Position numbers and translations under genes: made by a program
Source: Pseudanabaena mucicola str. Chao 1806
GTDB lineage: Bacteria; Cyanobacteriota; Cyanobacteriia; Pseudanabaenales; Pseudanabaenaceae
Assembly: GCF_030323025.1 (NCBI RefSeq)
Contig: NZ_CP097329.1
Location: 527,001-591,000 of the forward strand
Reading direction: 5' to 3'
Length of the DNA: 64,000 nt
Shown here: in pieces, positions 26,299 to 35,219 of the stretch
Layout of the letters: each line of letters opens with the position of its first letter
Numbering within the stretch: position 1 is the first letter of the stretch
Notes under the pieces: model-generated
What the model saw: the letters and a program-made list of their open reading frames with translations, nothing else
Databases searched by the model: none
Told to the model about the DNA's origin: nothing

Positions 26299-27138
26299 AT
26301 GGTAAAACATAGTCGGACATGGTGGGGTCAAAAATTCATTAGCGCCCTCGAATCCTTCACCGATTCAGGTAGACTCCAACGCGGTCGTTCCTATTCTGGA
26401 GACAGTCGAATTCTCCATTTTCAGATCACCAAAGGACTCGCCACGGCAACTATTCGCGGTAATGTCAATCCTTATTTTGGAGTTTATAAAGAACCACTCT
26501 ATGAAACTGAAGTAAATATGACCGCGATCGCCGCCAAAGACTGGACAAAAATCATTGCCAATATGTCCTCCAAGGCAAGTGTAGTCGCCAGATTATTGCT
26601 TAACGAAGTACCTGAAAATATTGAAGATAGTTTTACCGCCGTCGGGAAACACCTACTGCCCTATAGTCGCAAAGATTTTCATACGGAATGTTCCTGTCCC
26701 GACTATTCCAATCCTTGCAAACATATTGCAGGGCTATGTTACCGACTTGCTGGTGAAATGGATCAGAATCCATTTCTGCTATTTGAGATGCGTGGTATAT
26801 CCAAAGAAGATTTGCAAGCAGAACTACTCAAATCGCCCCTCGGTAAAGCCCTAGCCTCAGAACTAGGCGATCGCACTCTTGCCCCAGAACCATCAACCTC
26901 TTACTTCACCAAACCGCAAACCATAGCGATCGCCGAACCCCCTACTCTCAAACAATTTTGGCAAGGACACAAGCGCTTACCATCAGCAGTTCCCTTTGTT
27001 ACTCCTGCGAGTGTATCGGCGATCGCGATCAAAAAACAAGGCGATTATCCACCATTTTGGCATAAAGATAATTCCTTTATCGAAACCATGGAAGAACTCT
27101 ATACTCGCGTCAAAACGAAGAATTCATCACTGTTATAG
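26299..27138 (+). CDS. SWIM zinc-finger protein
   Basis: A 279-residue protein starting at ATG 26299, preceded by TAGGAGA; codons further upstream lack such a site. CSCPDYSNPCKH near residues 131-142 is the CxCxnCxH SWIM zinc finger, which mediates nucleic-acid or protein binding. The N-terminal segment (SRTWWGQKFISALESFTDSG) and following beta-rich region are typical of SWIM proteins paired with SNF2 helicases. It probably works with the preceding helicase as a two-gene unit. The C-terminal 80 residues are Pro-rich and poorly conserved in look. Confidence 0.85.
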   Translation: MVKHSRTWWGQKFISALESFTDSGRLQRGRSYSGDSRILHFQITKGLATATIRGNVNPYFGVYKEPLYETEVNMTAIAAKDWTKIIANMSSKASVVARLLLNEVPENIEDSFTAVGKHLLPYSRKDFHTECSCPDYSNPCKHIAGLCYRLAGEMDQNPFLLFEMRGISKEDLQAELLKSPLGKALASELGDRTLAPEPSTSYFTKPQTIAIAEPPTLKQFWQGHKRLPSAVPFVTPASVSAIAIKKQGDYPPFWHKDNSFIETMEELYTRVKTKNSSLL

Positions 27139-27248
27139 GACTTATCGCAAGTCGAGCGAATTTACTAGATTAGAGGTAGATGCGGAAGCTCGCACCCCGT
27201 CTACCCAAGATTTAACCAAAGTATCAATGACATAGTTTAGGCTATGCT

Positions 27249-28802
27249 CTACCGCCATTCAGGTAGATAATGTATTAATTCTTGAGTTGCTTCTTCAATC
27301 ATTTTTTGCCTCAGGGAGATGGGGGCTAATATCTCGCCATTGGGTCGCCAGTCCCGCAATCTTTGGATGATATTCACGTCATTGGGACGAATCCATGCGT
27401 GATAATAGCGATCGCTGGCACTCCGTTGTTCTAAAAATGCCAAAATTGTGTCTCGTTCATGGGCATTAGGAACTGCTCTTTGCAGTAATGATTTAATCTT
27501 GGTATAGGGAATCGCTTTAAATGTGGGATGCCTCACGGTATTGTCCACATACCATCGGGCAAAGTCTTCGGAAAAGCGGATTAGTAGCAGTTGTGGTTCT
27601 TCGTAAAATTTGAAGCCCCATGCTTTGCGTAGTTCTATTTCCACGTCTTGTGATGTCGGAAGTTTGCCGCTATTGCGTAGTTGCTTAAGTTGTTTTGGAA
27701 CTTGGCGATCGCCCCAAGCGAGAACTTTTAAACGCTCTGAGGTAATTCGATCTAGTCGATAATTATGCCAAGCTATGTTACCTTCAGGATCGATACCGTA
27801 GGCGCTCAGATATTTAGCTCGGCGTAAGTAATGAATACAGACAGGATATACAGTCACTTGGCTAATTCTGCTCAAAAATTTTGAGAATTCGATAGGATGA
27901 TCTAGGGTAGATTGATGAAAGTTTGATATCTTGGGCGTGATCATTTCATATTCAAATTGAATTACACCGCTATCTGTTGTATGCCAAATGTCTTCTAATT
28001 GTTTGTGATAATCATCTATCCGATCTTGCACTTCAGGAGGGAGAATATAATCAAAGTTGACAAAGGTGTGCGGTAGTTTTTGATGAACCGATAGGATGCG
28101 ATCGCTTTCTTGTTCAGCCATCAATATTTCTGATAGAGAATCCAGTAATATTTCTAGGTTGGGCTGCACAATCGAGATGGTCTCAAGAGCAACTAAAAGA
28201 TCTAAACATTGCTGCCGCGACAGATTTTGCTTGAGCCATGAGTTCAACATGGTTAATTGCGATATTTCTCTGGTTTGGCTATATTCCCAATAGGTATCCA
28301 CTGGTGGCAGCGGCAAGTGAGCGATCGATAAAACTTGAAACTCCCCTCTAGCACAAGATTTTAACCAACCTAGTTGAGCTAATTTCTCTAAGTCTCCCCG
28401 CAAAGAACGATGCACGGTGGCAAAGGGTGATTGTGCTAGTTCGGTAGCACATTGTTGCTGATCAAAGCCTGTTAGTGCTTGCAGTTGCGCTTTTGTTGCC
28501 TCGGTCGATTGTAACCAATGACTCAAGGAATTGGCACAGATGCAATGACGATCGCTGCAACCATTGATAAAAGACTCTGCTTTCAGCTTTTCAGAAGTGG
28601 GATGTTGGGACGAATAAAGGCGATCGCGCAAATCTGGATATCGAAATAGATCAGGCAGTTGGCGATCCCGATAAATCATTCCTAATATCACCCAATATCG
28701 AATCGCTCGACTCATGCTACTAGCAAGATTTCCTTGTACTAACCAATGCAAGATCTGCGGAGTTGGTGCACCTTGAAAAATTGCGGTGATGTCATTTGCC
28801 AT
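27249..28802 (-). CDS. TIGR03985-type CRISPR-associated WYL-domain regulator
   Basis: A 517-residue protein. The middle and C-terminal regions have WYL-like features (GNIAWHNYRLDRITSERLKVLAWGD and a late WLRPN-like 'AWIRPNDV...LRDWRPNGEI'), and the N-terminal part has helical, DNA-binding-like segments. The overall pattern fits TIGR03985, a cyanobacterial family found with type III CRISPR loci and believed to be transcriptional regulators. It is divergent from csx3 at 29016 with 213 bases between, a position suited to controlling the III-A operon and its own gene. A Cys/His-rich patch (CSDRHCICANSLSHW) near residues 82-96 might bind metal. Regulation of the locus is inferred, not shown. Confidence 0.8.
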   Translation of the reverse strand: MANDITAIFQGAPTPQILHWLVQGNLASSMSRAIRYWVILGMIYRDRQLPDLFRYPDLRDRLYSSQHPTSEKLKAESFINGCSDRHCICANSLSHWLQSTEATKAQLQALTGFDQQQCATELAQSPFATVHRSLRGDLEKLAQLGWLKSCARGEFQVLSIAHLPLPPVDTYWEYSQTREISQLTMLNSWLKQNLSRQQCLDLLVALETISIVQPNLEILLDSLSEILMAEQESDRILSVHQKLPHTFVNFDYILPPEVQDRIDDYHKQLEDIWHTTDSGVIQFEYEMITPKISNFHQSTLDHPIEFSKFLSRISQVTVYPVCIHYLRRAKYLSAYGIDPEGNIAWHNYRLDRITSERLKVLAWGDRQVPKQLKQLRNSGKLPTSQDVEIELRKAWGFKFYEEPQLLLIRFSEDFARWYVDNTVRHPTFKAIPYTKIKSLLQRAVPNAHERDTILAFLEQRSASDRYYHAWIRPNDVNIIQRLRDWRPNGEILAPISLRQKMIEEATQELIHYLPEWR

Positions 28803-29015
28803 GAGTATTTACTAGGTATTCTTACTAGCTATTAAATTGAATACCCATCTTCAATAATGCCATAAAGTGTCATCTAATCACCTATATCGGTTAATCCAGA
28901 AAAAATTTAATGCGACGAGGTAATCCTGATTATTTAGATTTCTCTATTCGTTTTCTTAAACTTTCTTGACTATTCTGAACTATTTAGCCTATTTAAGCTT
29001 TTACGGTCTAAACTT

Positions 29016-29954
29016 ATGTCAAACAATTTGCGACGGCGATCGCTTATGACTATTCCCAAAATTCAGTTGTCTCTGACTAATAAAAAATCTGTAGATGGAT
29101 TGCGATATCAACAATTAGATATTGAGATATTGACTAGCGATCGGGTCATCAATCCTTCCGACATGATTGGTTTAGAACTTCCTACTAGTGTCGATACTAG
29201 CGGTGGCGTGGTGATTTCAGGACGCGCCCCGATCTGGCTCTATGCTTATTTTGTCCATGAACTGCATCCAACTAAGTGGGTGGCTTGTTTTGATCCACGT
29301 ATCTCTGGGGGCGTGGTTGTGGCGACTCACAGCAATCAGGCTACTATTGGGCAAATTATTATGGAGTCGCCATCTAGTGAGGTGCAGTTATGTCCTGCGC
29401 TGATGATTGTGGGTCCTCCTAATAGTGGCAAAAGTGTTCTATCCCATGCTTTGTTTCAAGCTTTGTTGCCTGAGAATCCTCATGTATATTTGCAGAGAGC
29501 GCATTGGGATGGTGAGGGCAATTGGACAGTGGAACTGGGGGATGAAGAGCAAGCGGAAATCATGAAGGTTGCCAATAAAGGGGCTTTGACTGCGGAGTTC
29601 TTTCCCTATCATGCTCAAGCTATTTTGGAATTGCGCCGTCATAAGTCTCTAGTTTTGGTTGATATTGGTGGCATGGTTCAGCCTGAAAAACATCCTATTC
29701 TTGAGGCTTGTTCCCATTACTTGATCATTAGCGCCAAGACCGAAGAGATTGATAAATGGCATGAGTTCTGTCGCGATCGCGGTAATCTTTCGACCGTTGC
29801 TGTCATTCACAGTTCTTTAGAAACTTGTGAAGAGGTTAATCAATCGCAACCCTATCTAGAAATGACCTGTGGTGCTTGGCTCATGGGGCAACCTCGCGCT
29901 GTCCCTGATGAGCTATTGAAGAGAGTGCGATCGCTCTTTTTGAAACGTACTTAA
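29016..29954 (+). CDS. csx3: Csx3 fused to P-loop ATPase/kinase domain (Crn3-type ring nuclease), copy 1
   Basis: A 312-residue two-domain protein. Residues about 12-105 match Csx3, a small fold that cleaves cyclic tetra-adenylate and so turns off type III signalling. A P-loop domain follows with Walker A GPPNSGKSV near residue 132 and VLVDIGG as a probable Walker B. The Csx3-ATPase fusion is known mainly from cyanobacteria, with the second domain's role unsettled. The start at ATG 29016 is native; an internal ATG at 29046 also fits the Csx3 fold. It opens the type III-A gene run. A near-identical copy lies at 43625-44548. Confidence 0.9.
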   Translation: MSNNLRRRSLMTIPKIQLSLTNKKSVDGLRYQQLDIEILTSDRVINPSDMIGLELPTSVDTSGGVVISGRAPIWLYAYFVHELHPTKWVACFDPRISGGVVVATHSNQATIGQIIMESPSSEVQLCPALMIVGPPNSGKSVLSHALFQALLPENPHVYLQRAHWDGEGNWTVELGDEEQAEIMKVANKGALTAEFFPYHAQAILELRRHKSLVLVDIGGMVQPEKHPILEACSHYLIISAKTEEIDKWHEFCRDRGNLSTVAVIHSSLETCEEVNQSQPYLEMTCGAWLMGQPRAVPDELLKRVRSLFLKRT

Positions 29955-29988
29955 AATATAAATTAGTTATAAAAAGGAGTAGGAAATT

Positions 29989-31185
29989 ATGCAGTTAATA
30001 ACCGTATTGGGTACAGGTAGATATGAAGAAACTTGCTACACTTGGCAGGGAAAAGATCATACAACAAAATTTGTTGCTAAAGCTTTGTGTCATTTTTTTG
30101 AACCTTGTGTCGTAAAGGTTTTAGTTACCAAAGAAGCAAGAGATGCTCATTTGGAAAACCTAAAAAACAGCTTGGGAGATCAGATTACTGTGACTCCTGT
30201 TGATATCCCATCAGGGAGATCTGAAACCGAGATTTGGGAGATTTTTGATGCCGTGGTTGACTCAGTAGAAGCAAATTCTCAAATTATTTTTGATATTACG
30301 CATTCTTGGCGATCAATCCCAATGTTTGTGTTACTTGCCTCTGCTTTTTTACGCAAGGCTAAAAATGTTGATATTCAAGGGGTTTACTACGGTGCATGGG
30401 ATCGAGATCAACCCAAAGCCCCTATTTTAGATCTCACTCCTACAATTAAATTGCTTGATTGGCTTACAGCGACAGATAAGTTTATTGCTACTGGTTCATC
30501 TGTGGAACTAGCTAGGATTTTATCTGGGATTCAACGAGAACTTCATCAGCAACGAGCAGAATCTCGACCTACTAGATTAATTAATTTGAGTAGTAATATC
30601 AAGGCTATTTCTGAATCAATTGATTTGGTTCGTTCTAACGATTTGATTGATCAATCTGCGAGACTTCAGAGGATGTCTAGCCAAGGTATTAAATCAGAGC
30701 TTGGTATCTTTGCTAAACCATTTGAATTACTATTTGAACAAATTCAAGATGACTATGGGCAGTTTGCGCTAGATGAGTCAGAAATTCAAGATGATGCTTT
30801 GATCTTGCAAAAACAATTTCTCTTAATTCGTTGGTATGTAATCAAGGGACTTTCTGCTCAAGCAATTTTGTTGTCTAGAGAGTGGATCATATCGTCTTTG
30901 TTAGTATCTGAAAATATTAAGTACAGTAATAAAGATGAGCGAGATCCAATAGAAAAACAATTGGGTGCGATGATCGGAGAACAGAGGGACTTGGAACAGC
31001 CAGTCGCAAGACACACAAATGCTAATGATCTATCTGCTATTTGGTCAACTATTACAAATTATCGAAATGATATTGCCCATGCTGGTGAAAGGAGTATTCC
31101 AACTTCTGCTGCAAGAATACATAGATATGTGAAAGAAGATTTGATAAATGATCTTTCTCAGCTTTTTCCTCAATTTGTTTCATAA
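29989..31185 (+). CDS. csx2: CARF-HEPN ribonuclease, TIGR02221 family (Csx2/Csx1-like)
   Basis: A 398-residue protein starting ITVLGTGRYEETCYTW, the TIGR02221 opening, with the DxTHS motif (FDITHSWRSIPM) near residue 100-110 that marks the CARF ligand pocket. The C-terminal half is helical and ends with RNDIAH near residues 359-364, an RxxxxH HEPN ribonuclease motif. Such proteins bind cyclic oligoadenylate made by Cas10 and then degrade RNA, causing growth arrest. It is the likely Csm6-equivalent effector of this locus, as no csm6 is present. It follows csx3 by 34 bases and precedes a PD-(D/E)XK gene by 12. Confidence 0.9.
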   Translation: MQLITVLGTGRYEETCYTWQGKDHTTKFVAKALCHFFEPCVVKVLVTKEARDAHLENLKNSLGDQITVTPVDIPSGRSETEIWEIFDAVVDSVEANSQIIFDITHSWRSIPMFVLLASAFLRKAKNVDIQGVYYGAWDRDQPKAPILDLTPTIKLLDWLTATDKFIATGSSVELARILSGIQRELHQQRAESRPTRLINLSSNIKAISESIDLVRSNDLIDQSARLQRMSSQGIKSELGIFAKPFELLFEQIQDDYGQFALDESEIQDDALILQKQFLLIRWYVIKGLSAQAILLSREWIISSLLVSENIKYSNKDERDPIEKQLGAMIGEQRDLEQPVARHTNANDLSAIWSTITNYRNDIAHAGERSIPTSAARIHRYVKEDLINDLSQLFPQFVS

Positions 31186-31197
31186 TAGGAGATTGTA

Positions 31198-31827
31198 ATG
31201 GCTTTTGGCAGTTATAAAACAATTGGCGCAGTGGTGAAAGAGTTTCAGATTACTTATACAGAGTCTGATTTTGTGAAACCATTATCATTTCAAGTTTCAG
31301 ACTATTTCCGCGAAGACCTGAAACTAATGATGAGTGAAGGTGTAGTTGATAATTCTGAGCTTGCAATCTGTGAAAACTTAATCTATCCATTACTTAAAGA
31401 AATTTGGAAACATTATCGCAGTAAGTTCTTGTTATGGAGTCATCAATCATTAAACTTTGATGAGAAGCTGTCAGGATTTCCTGAATATATATTGGCAAAG
31501 CGATCGCCTCTCGGTAAGGTTGTCTTTGATCGTCCTTACTTCATGCTAGTCGAGGCAAAGCAGGATAATTTTGAAGCGGCTTGGGGACAATGTATTGCAG
31601 AAATGATTGCAGCACAGCACTTAAATGCGGAATTAGATTTAACTATCTTTGGGATTACATCCAATGGCAGTTTTTGGCAGTTTGGCAAGCTTGAGGGAAA
31701 TGTTTTTACTAGAAATCTTGCGCCCTATACCCTGTACGAAATCGATCGTCTTGTTTCTGTAATAAATTATATTTTTCGTGAATGTGAATTACAGTTGGAT
31801 GCGATCAATGATCGTGTTGCTAGTTGA
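31198..31827 (+). CDS. Small PD-(D/E)XK nuclease-like protein, CARF-linked family, paralogue 1
   Basis: A 209-residue protein without a name known to me. The core reads GFPEYILAKRSPLGKVVFD then VEAKQDNFEAAWGQCIAEM near residues 97-135. The spacing of an acidic residue, then ExK, then Q in the next helix is the PD-(D/E)XK nuclease pattern; the first acidic position is Glu (PEY). It is followed by a beta strand, FGITSNGSFWQFGKL. The gene is 12 bases after the CARF-HEPN gene and 38 before cas10, so it is within the III-A run. A close relative is at 57825-58454 and a distant one at 57190-57819, both just before another CARF-HEPN gene. A signalling-linked nuclease role is inferred. Confidence 0.7.
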   Translation: MAFGSYKTIGAVVKEFQITYTESDFVKPLSFQVSDYFREDLKLMMSEGVVDNSELAICENLIYPLLKEIWKHYRSKFLLWSHQSLNFDEKLSGFPEYILAKRSPLGKVVFDRPYFMLVEAKQDNFEAAWGQCIAEMIAAQHLNAELDLTIFGITSNGSFWQFGKLEGNVFTRNLAPYTLYEIDRLVSVINYIFRECELQLDAINDRVAS

Positions 31828-31864
31828 TAAATTTAATCGAATTTGTAGTGAGTGAATCGAAAAA

Positions 31865-34213
31865 ATGGCTAACAGTAATAATTTCAATCAAATTGCATTA
31901 GAAGTATTTCAAGTGGCGATCGCCGACTTACTTGGTGAAAACTTGCTTGATATTTGCAAACTAAATAGCGAAGAAAATGCAATAATCCAAAAGGCTAGAG
32001 ATCTTCTAGGACTTAACCGTGAAGTTAATACTTTGTCGCTATTGTTTGATCGCGTCAAGTTACCTGATGGTGAAGGAGCAAATCAAGATCATTATGTTCC
32101 ATTACGTGAGATTGTCTCTAATGCTGAAGGTTATCCCAAGATTCCTTATCCGATCGCAGAGCAACCTAAAGATTTACAAAAATATCGAACTGATATCGCT
32201 AAAGAGATTAATCCTTATTTGAGTAGCGATCGCTGGAATGATCTTAGTTTTCTGACATTCATTCTTGAAAAATATGGTTCATGCGTTAGCTATGGTGAGC
32301 CATATACGGCACTGATTGATGCAGCGAGAATGACGGCGGCGGTTGCAGTCGCTTTGTCACAAAATCAAGAATCTGGTGCTGAAGAAAAATTTCATCTTGT
32401 GGCAGGTAGTTTGTCTGGTATTCAAAAGTTTATCTATACAATTTCATCTGATGGTGCTTTAAAGTCTTTGAGAGCAAGAAGTTTTTATCTTGAACTTGTT
32501 GCTGAAGAAATTGTGCAACAAATTTTAGACGAACTAAAATTACCGCGTACTAATGTGATTTATGCAGGTGGTGGTAATTTATTTATCCTCGCAAGCGACA
32601 GCAATAACTCACTAAAATCTAAATTAGAAAATTTACGAAATAGATTTAATAAATGGCTAGAAGAACGATTTAAAGGCAAAATATTTTTGTCACTTGCCTG
32701 TTCATCTTGCAATAGAAATGATGTTAAATCCTCATCATTTGGTAATTGTTGGAAAAATGTAATCTCAGAATTAGCGAAACAAAAAAGTCAAAAGTTTTCT
32801 CATCAAATCAAGAACGGTAAACTTCTAGATATAAAACCGAGTTATCAACCTTGTAAAGTTTGTCATCGGGATGATGTAAAGGCAGAACGACTAAAATCGT
32901 TACATGAAGTCTCGGATGTTCTAGCCTGTCCAACTTGCCGCAAAATGTTTCGATTGGGTGGACAACTGTTTAGAACTAAAGCAATTCTTAGATCTCAACG
33001 TCCAAAGATTCCATCTGCTCTAGATAGAGTAGAAATACTTGGACAAAAATATTACTTGTTTGAGCGTTTACCAGAGTTACAAGAAATTGAATGTAATGAC
33101 AAGCTTATTTTAGTAAATGATTTTGATGTCAATCATTATCATTATAGCAATTGTAATCTTTTACTGCTTGGTAACTATTCTCAACAAGGAGAAGAAGGAT
33201 TTATGAGAGCCGAAGAAATGACTGAAAAAGCTAAGGATTCTGGTTGTATTCCGCGTGTGGGTTATCTGCGGATGGATGTCGATCGCTTAGGACAGATTTT
33301 TGCTAAGGGATTACCTAATAAAGAAGATTCTCCTCGTAATATTGATGAGTATTCATTACCAAGAGTCGCTAGTTTATCGCGGCAGATGAGCTATTTCTTT
33401 AAGGTTTATCTGAATAGTTTGGCTAGCGATCGCGCTAACAACTTGCCTGAAAAAGTTGAAACTCTGACAACAAAATCAGACAAAAACTTTTCTCGCTGCA
33501 ATCTTATGTTTATTTATGCAGGAGGTGATGATTTATTTATTAGCGGTGCGTGGAACGAAGTAGTCGAATTTGCCTTTGATATTTATCAATCCTTTCGCGC
33601 CTATACGGGCAATCATCCTGATATCACAATTTCTGGCGGTATCAGCATTGATGATGCCAAGTTTCCCCTTTATCAATCAGCAGATTCCTCTAAGCACGCA
33701 GAAGATAAAGCCAAAGCTAATAACCGCGATAGTTTGGGGCTATTTGGTGAAGCCTTTAAATGGGAAGAATGGCTTGGGATGGAAAACATTCAGGCTGAAA
33801 ATATATCTTCTTTGAAAAAAGCGTGGGAGTATATTAAGACTAAAGAAGAATTAAAACTTTTTGGTGTATTAGCGATCGCTAAGGCAATTCAAAATTTATT
33901 AAAATCAGATGCCCAAGTCTCGCGTAACTTCACTCGCAATCTTCTAGCCACTGCTCAAATCCAAGAACAGAAAATCGAAGAATTTGAGGATAAGCGTACA
34001 GTTAAGCAGTATGAAAATCAAGACAAAGATATTCGTTACTTCCTGCATTTACCCAAGATTGCTTATACATTATCTCGTCTACCCGATCGCATTCGCGGTA
34101 ATCCTGAATTTTCCAAAATCAGTACATCACTCAAGAGTCCATACAATGCCCCATATTTTAGGGCGATCGCCACATGGATTGAATTATTAAATCGTGGAGG
34201 AACAAACCAATGA
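31865..34213 (+). CDS. cas10: Type III-A Cas10/Csm1, HD-less
   Basis: A 782-residue large subunit. AGGDDLFISG near residue 552-561 is the Palm2 GGDD motif that makes cyclic oligoadenylate, and LRMDVDRLGQIF near 466 is the Palm1 counterpart. A zinc-binding insertion has CSSC, CKVC and CPTC pairs between residues about 279 and 360. The N-terminus (EVFQVAIADLLGENLLDI) sits where Csm1 normally has an HD (LLHDIGK-like) motif, which is absent, so no single-strand DNA cleavage is expected. It acts in the Csm complex with Csm2-5 and crRNA. Its stop overlaps the next gene's start by 4 bases (ATGA). Confidence 0.95.
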   Translation: MANSNNFNQIALEVFQVAIADLLGENLLDICKLNSEENAIIQKARDLLGLNREVNTLSLLFDRVKLPDGEGANQDHYVPLREIVSNAEGYPKIPYPIAEQPKDLQKYRTDIAKEINPYLSSDRWNDLSFLTFILEKYGSCVSYGEPYTALIDAARMTAAVAVALSQNQESGAEEKFHLVAGSLSGIQKFIYTISSDGALKSLRARSFYLELVAEEIVQQILDELKLPRTNVIYAGGGNLFILASDSNNSLKSKLENLRNRFNKWLEERFKGKIFLSLACSSCNRNDVKSSSFGNCWKNVISELAKQKSQKFSHQIKNGKLLDIKPSYQPCKVCHRDDVKAERLKSLHEVSDVLACPTCRKMFRLGGQLFRTKAILRSQRPKIPSALDRVEILGQKYYLFERLPELQEIECNDKLILVNDFDVNHYHYSNCNLLLLGNYSQQGEEGFMRAEEMTEKAKDSGCIPRVGYLRMDVDRLGQIFAKGLPNKEDSPRNIDEYSLPRVASLSRQMSYFFKVYLNSLASDRANNLPEKVETLTTKSDKNFSRCNLMFIYAGGDDLFISGAWNEVVEFAFDIYQSFRAYTGNHPDITISGGISIDDAKFPLYQSADSSKHAEDKAKANNRDSLGLFGEAFKWEEWLGMENIQAENISSLKKAWEYIKTKEELKLFGVLAIAKAIQNLLKSDAQVSRNFTRNLLATAQIQEQKIEEFEDKRTVKQYENQDKDIRYFLHLPKIAYTLSRLPDRIRGNPEFSKISTSLKSPYNAPYFRAIATWIELLNRGGTNQ

Positions 34214-34773
34214 TTGCAATTGCTGCTAAACCTAGTTTGAGTTTTGAGGAATATCTCAAATATAACGATGGTACTGATAACCGCTATGAATTTTTTGATG
34301 GAGAATTAATTCTAATGAATCCGCCCACTGGTCGCCATGCGCTGATTATTCGCAACCTGTGTAACTTACTCGAAAATGAGTTTTTTAGATTGAATTTATT
34401 ATGGGTCGCACTGCAAATGTTTGGAGTGCGGACTGCATGGCGGCGATCGCGTTTACCAGACCTGTGTGTAACCACAATGGCAAGAGCAAAAGAATTGCTG
34501 GAAGTTTCCGCAGTCTTGGAAGATGGCACTTTGCTGGTGGTGGAAGTGGTCAGCCCTGACTCGGTGAAAACCGACTATCGCTACAAGCGCACCGAATACG
34601 CCGCCGCAGGTGTTCCCGAATATTGGATTATCGATCCAATCTCGAACAAGGTTTCTATTTTGCAATTAGTGGAGGGTCTATACGAAGAAACGATATATCA
34701 AGGTGACGAAGTTCTGCGATCGCCTTTATTGCCAGAACTAGCGATCACAGCCAATCAAATTTTACAAATTTAG
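34210..34773 (+). CDS. Uma2 family endonuclease embedded in the csm operon
   Basis: A 187-residue Uma2/DUF820 protein: LSFEEYLKYNDGTDNRYEF at the start, LPDLCVTTMARAKEL, then LLVVEVVSPDSVKTDYRYKRTEYA with the D...ExV core of this PD-(D/E)XK branch. The start codon overlaps the cas10 stop (ATGA), and csm2 begins 15 bases after it, so it is co-transcribed and translationally coupled with the complex genes. Such placement between cas10 and csm2 is unusual. It may be an inserted passenger or a nuclease recruited to the system; no sequence feature decides. Confidence 0.85.
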   Translation: MIAIAAKPSLSFEEYLKYNDGTDNRYEFFDGELILMNPPTGRHALIIRNLCNLLENEFFRLNLLWVALQMFGVRTAWRRSRLPDLCVTTMARAKELLEVSAVLEDGTLLVVEVVSPDSVKTDYRYKRTEYAAAGVPEYWIIDPISNKVSILQLVEGLYEETIYQGDEVLRSPLLPELAITANQILQI

Positions 34774-34788
34774 AATTTATAAAAATAC

Positions 34789-35217
34789 ATGACTCAAGCA
34801 CGACAACAGGGTAATCATCCCGCTAATGCGGACATCACTAAACCGATGATTGATAGTCTCAATAACATCAAATATCTTAAAGACTATCCAATTCGAGATT
34901 TGGTAAAACATTCAGAAACATTTGGTAAAGCACTTCGAGATCAGAGACTAGAGACAAATCAGATTCGTAAGTTTCTAGATGCGATCAATCGCTTGAAGTC
35001 AAAATTAGTAGGAAGCCAGTTTTCCGAAATTGAAGCCGAAATTGTTTTGCTAAAACCAAAACTTGCCTATGCCGCCGCCCGTCAGAGCGTGGTCAAACCT
35101 CTAAACAAGGTCATGTCTGCCGCCATTGACAAAGTGGAAAGTAAGGCAGACTTTGAACGTCTCGTTAATCTCGTTGAATCAATTATTGCTTATCACAAAG
35201 AAGCAGGTGGAAAATAA
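34789..35217 (+). CDS. csm2: Type III-A small subunit Csm2
   Basis: A 142-residue, almost all-helical protein: IRDLVKHSETFGKALRDQRL followed by ETNQIRKFLDAINRLKSKL, the Cas11/Csm2 signature with the Thr-Asn-Gln-Ile-Arg-Lys-Phe motif. Csm2 lines the belly of the Csm complex and helps hold the crRNA-target duplex. It lies between the Uma2 gene and csm3, with two bases before csm3. Confidence 0.9.
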   Translation: MTQARQQGNHPANADITKPMIDSLNNIKYLKDYPIRDLVKHSETFGKALRDQRLETNQIRKFLDAINRLKSKLVGSQFSEIEAEIVLLKPKLAYAAARQSVVKPLNKVMSAAIDKVESKADFERLVNLVESIIAYHKEAGGK

Positions 35218-35219
35218 CT

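Noticed and set aside
31910-31975. Possible HD nuclease site at the N-terminus of the III-A Cas10
   Set aside because: The segment aligned with LLHDIGK reads ADLLGENLLDI; neither the His-Asp pair nor a later compensating His could be seen.
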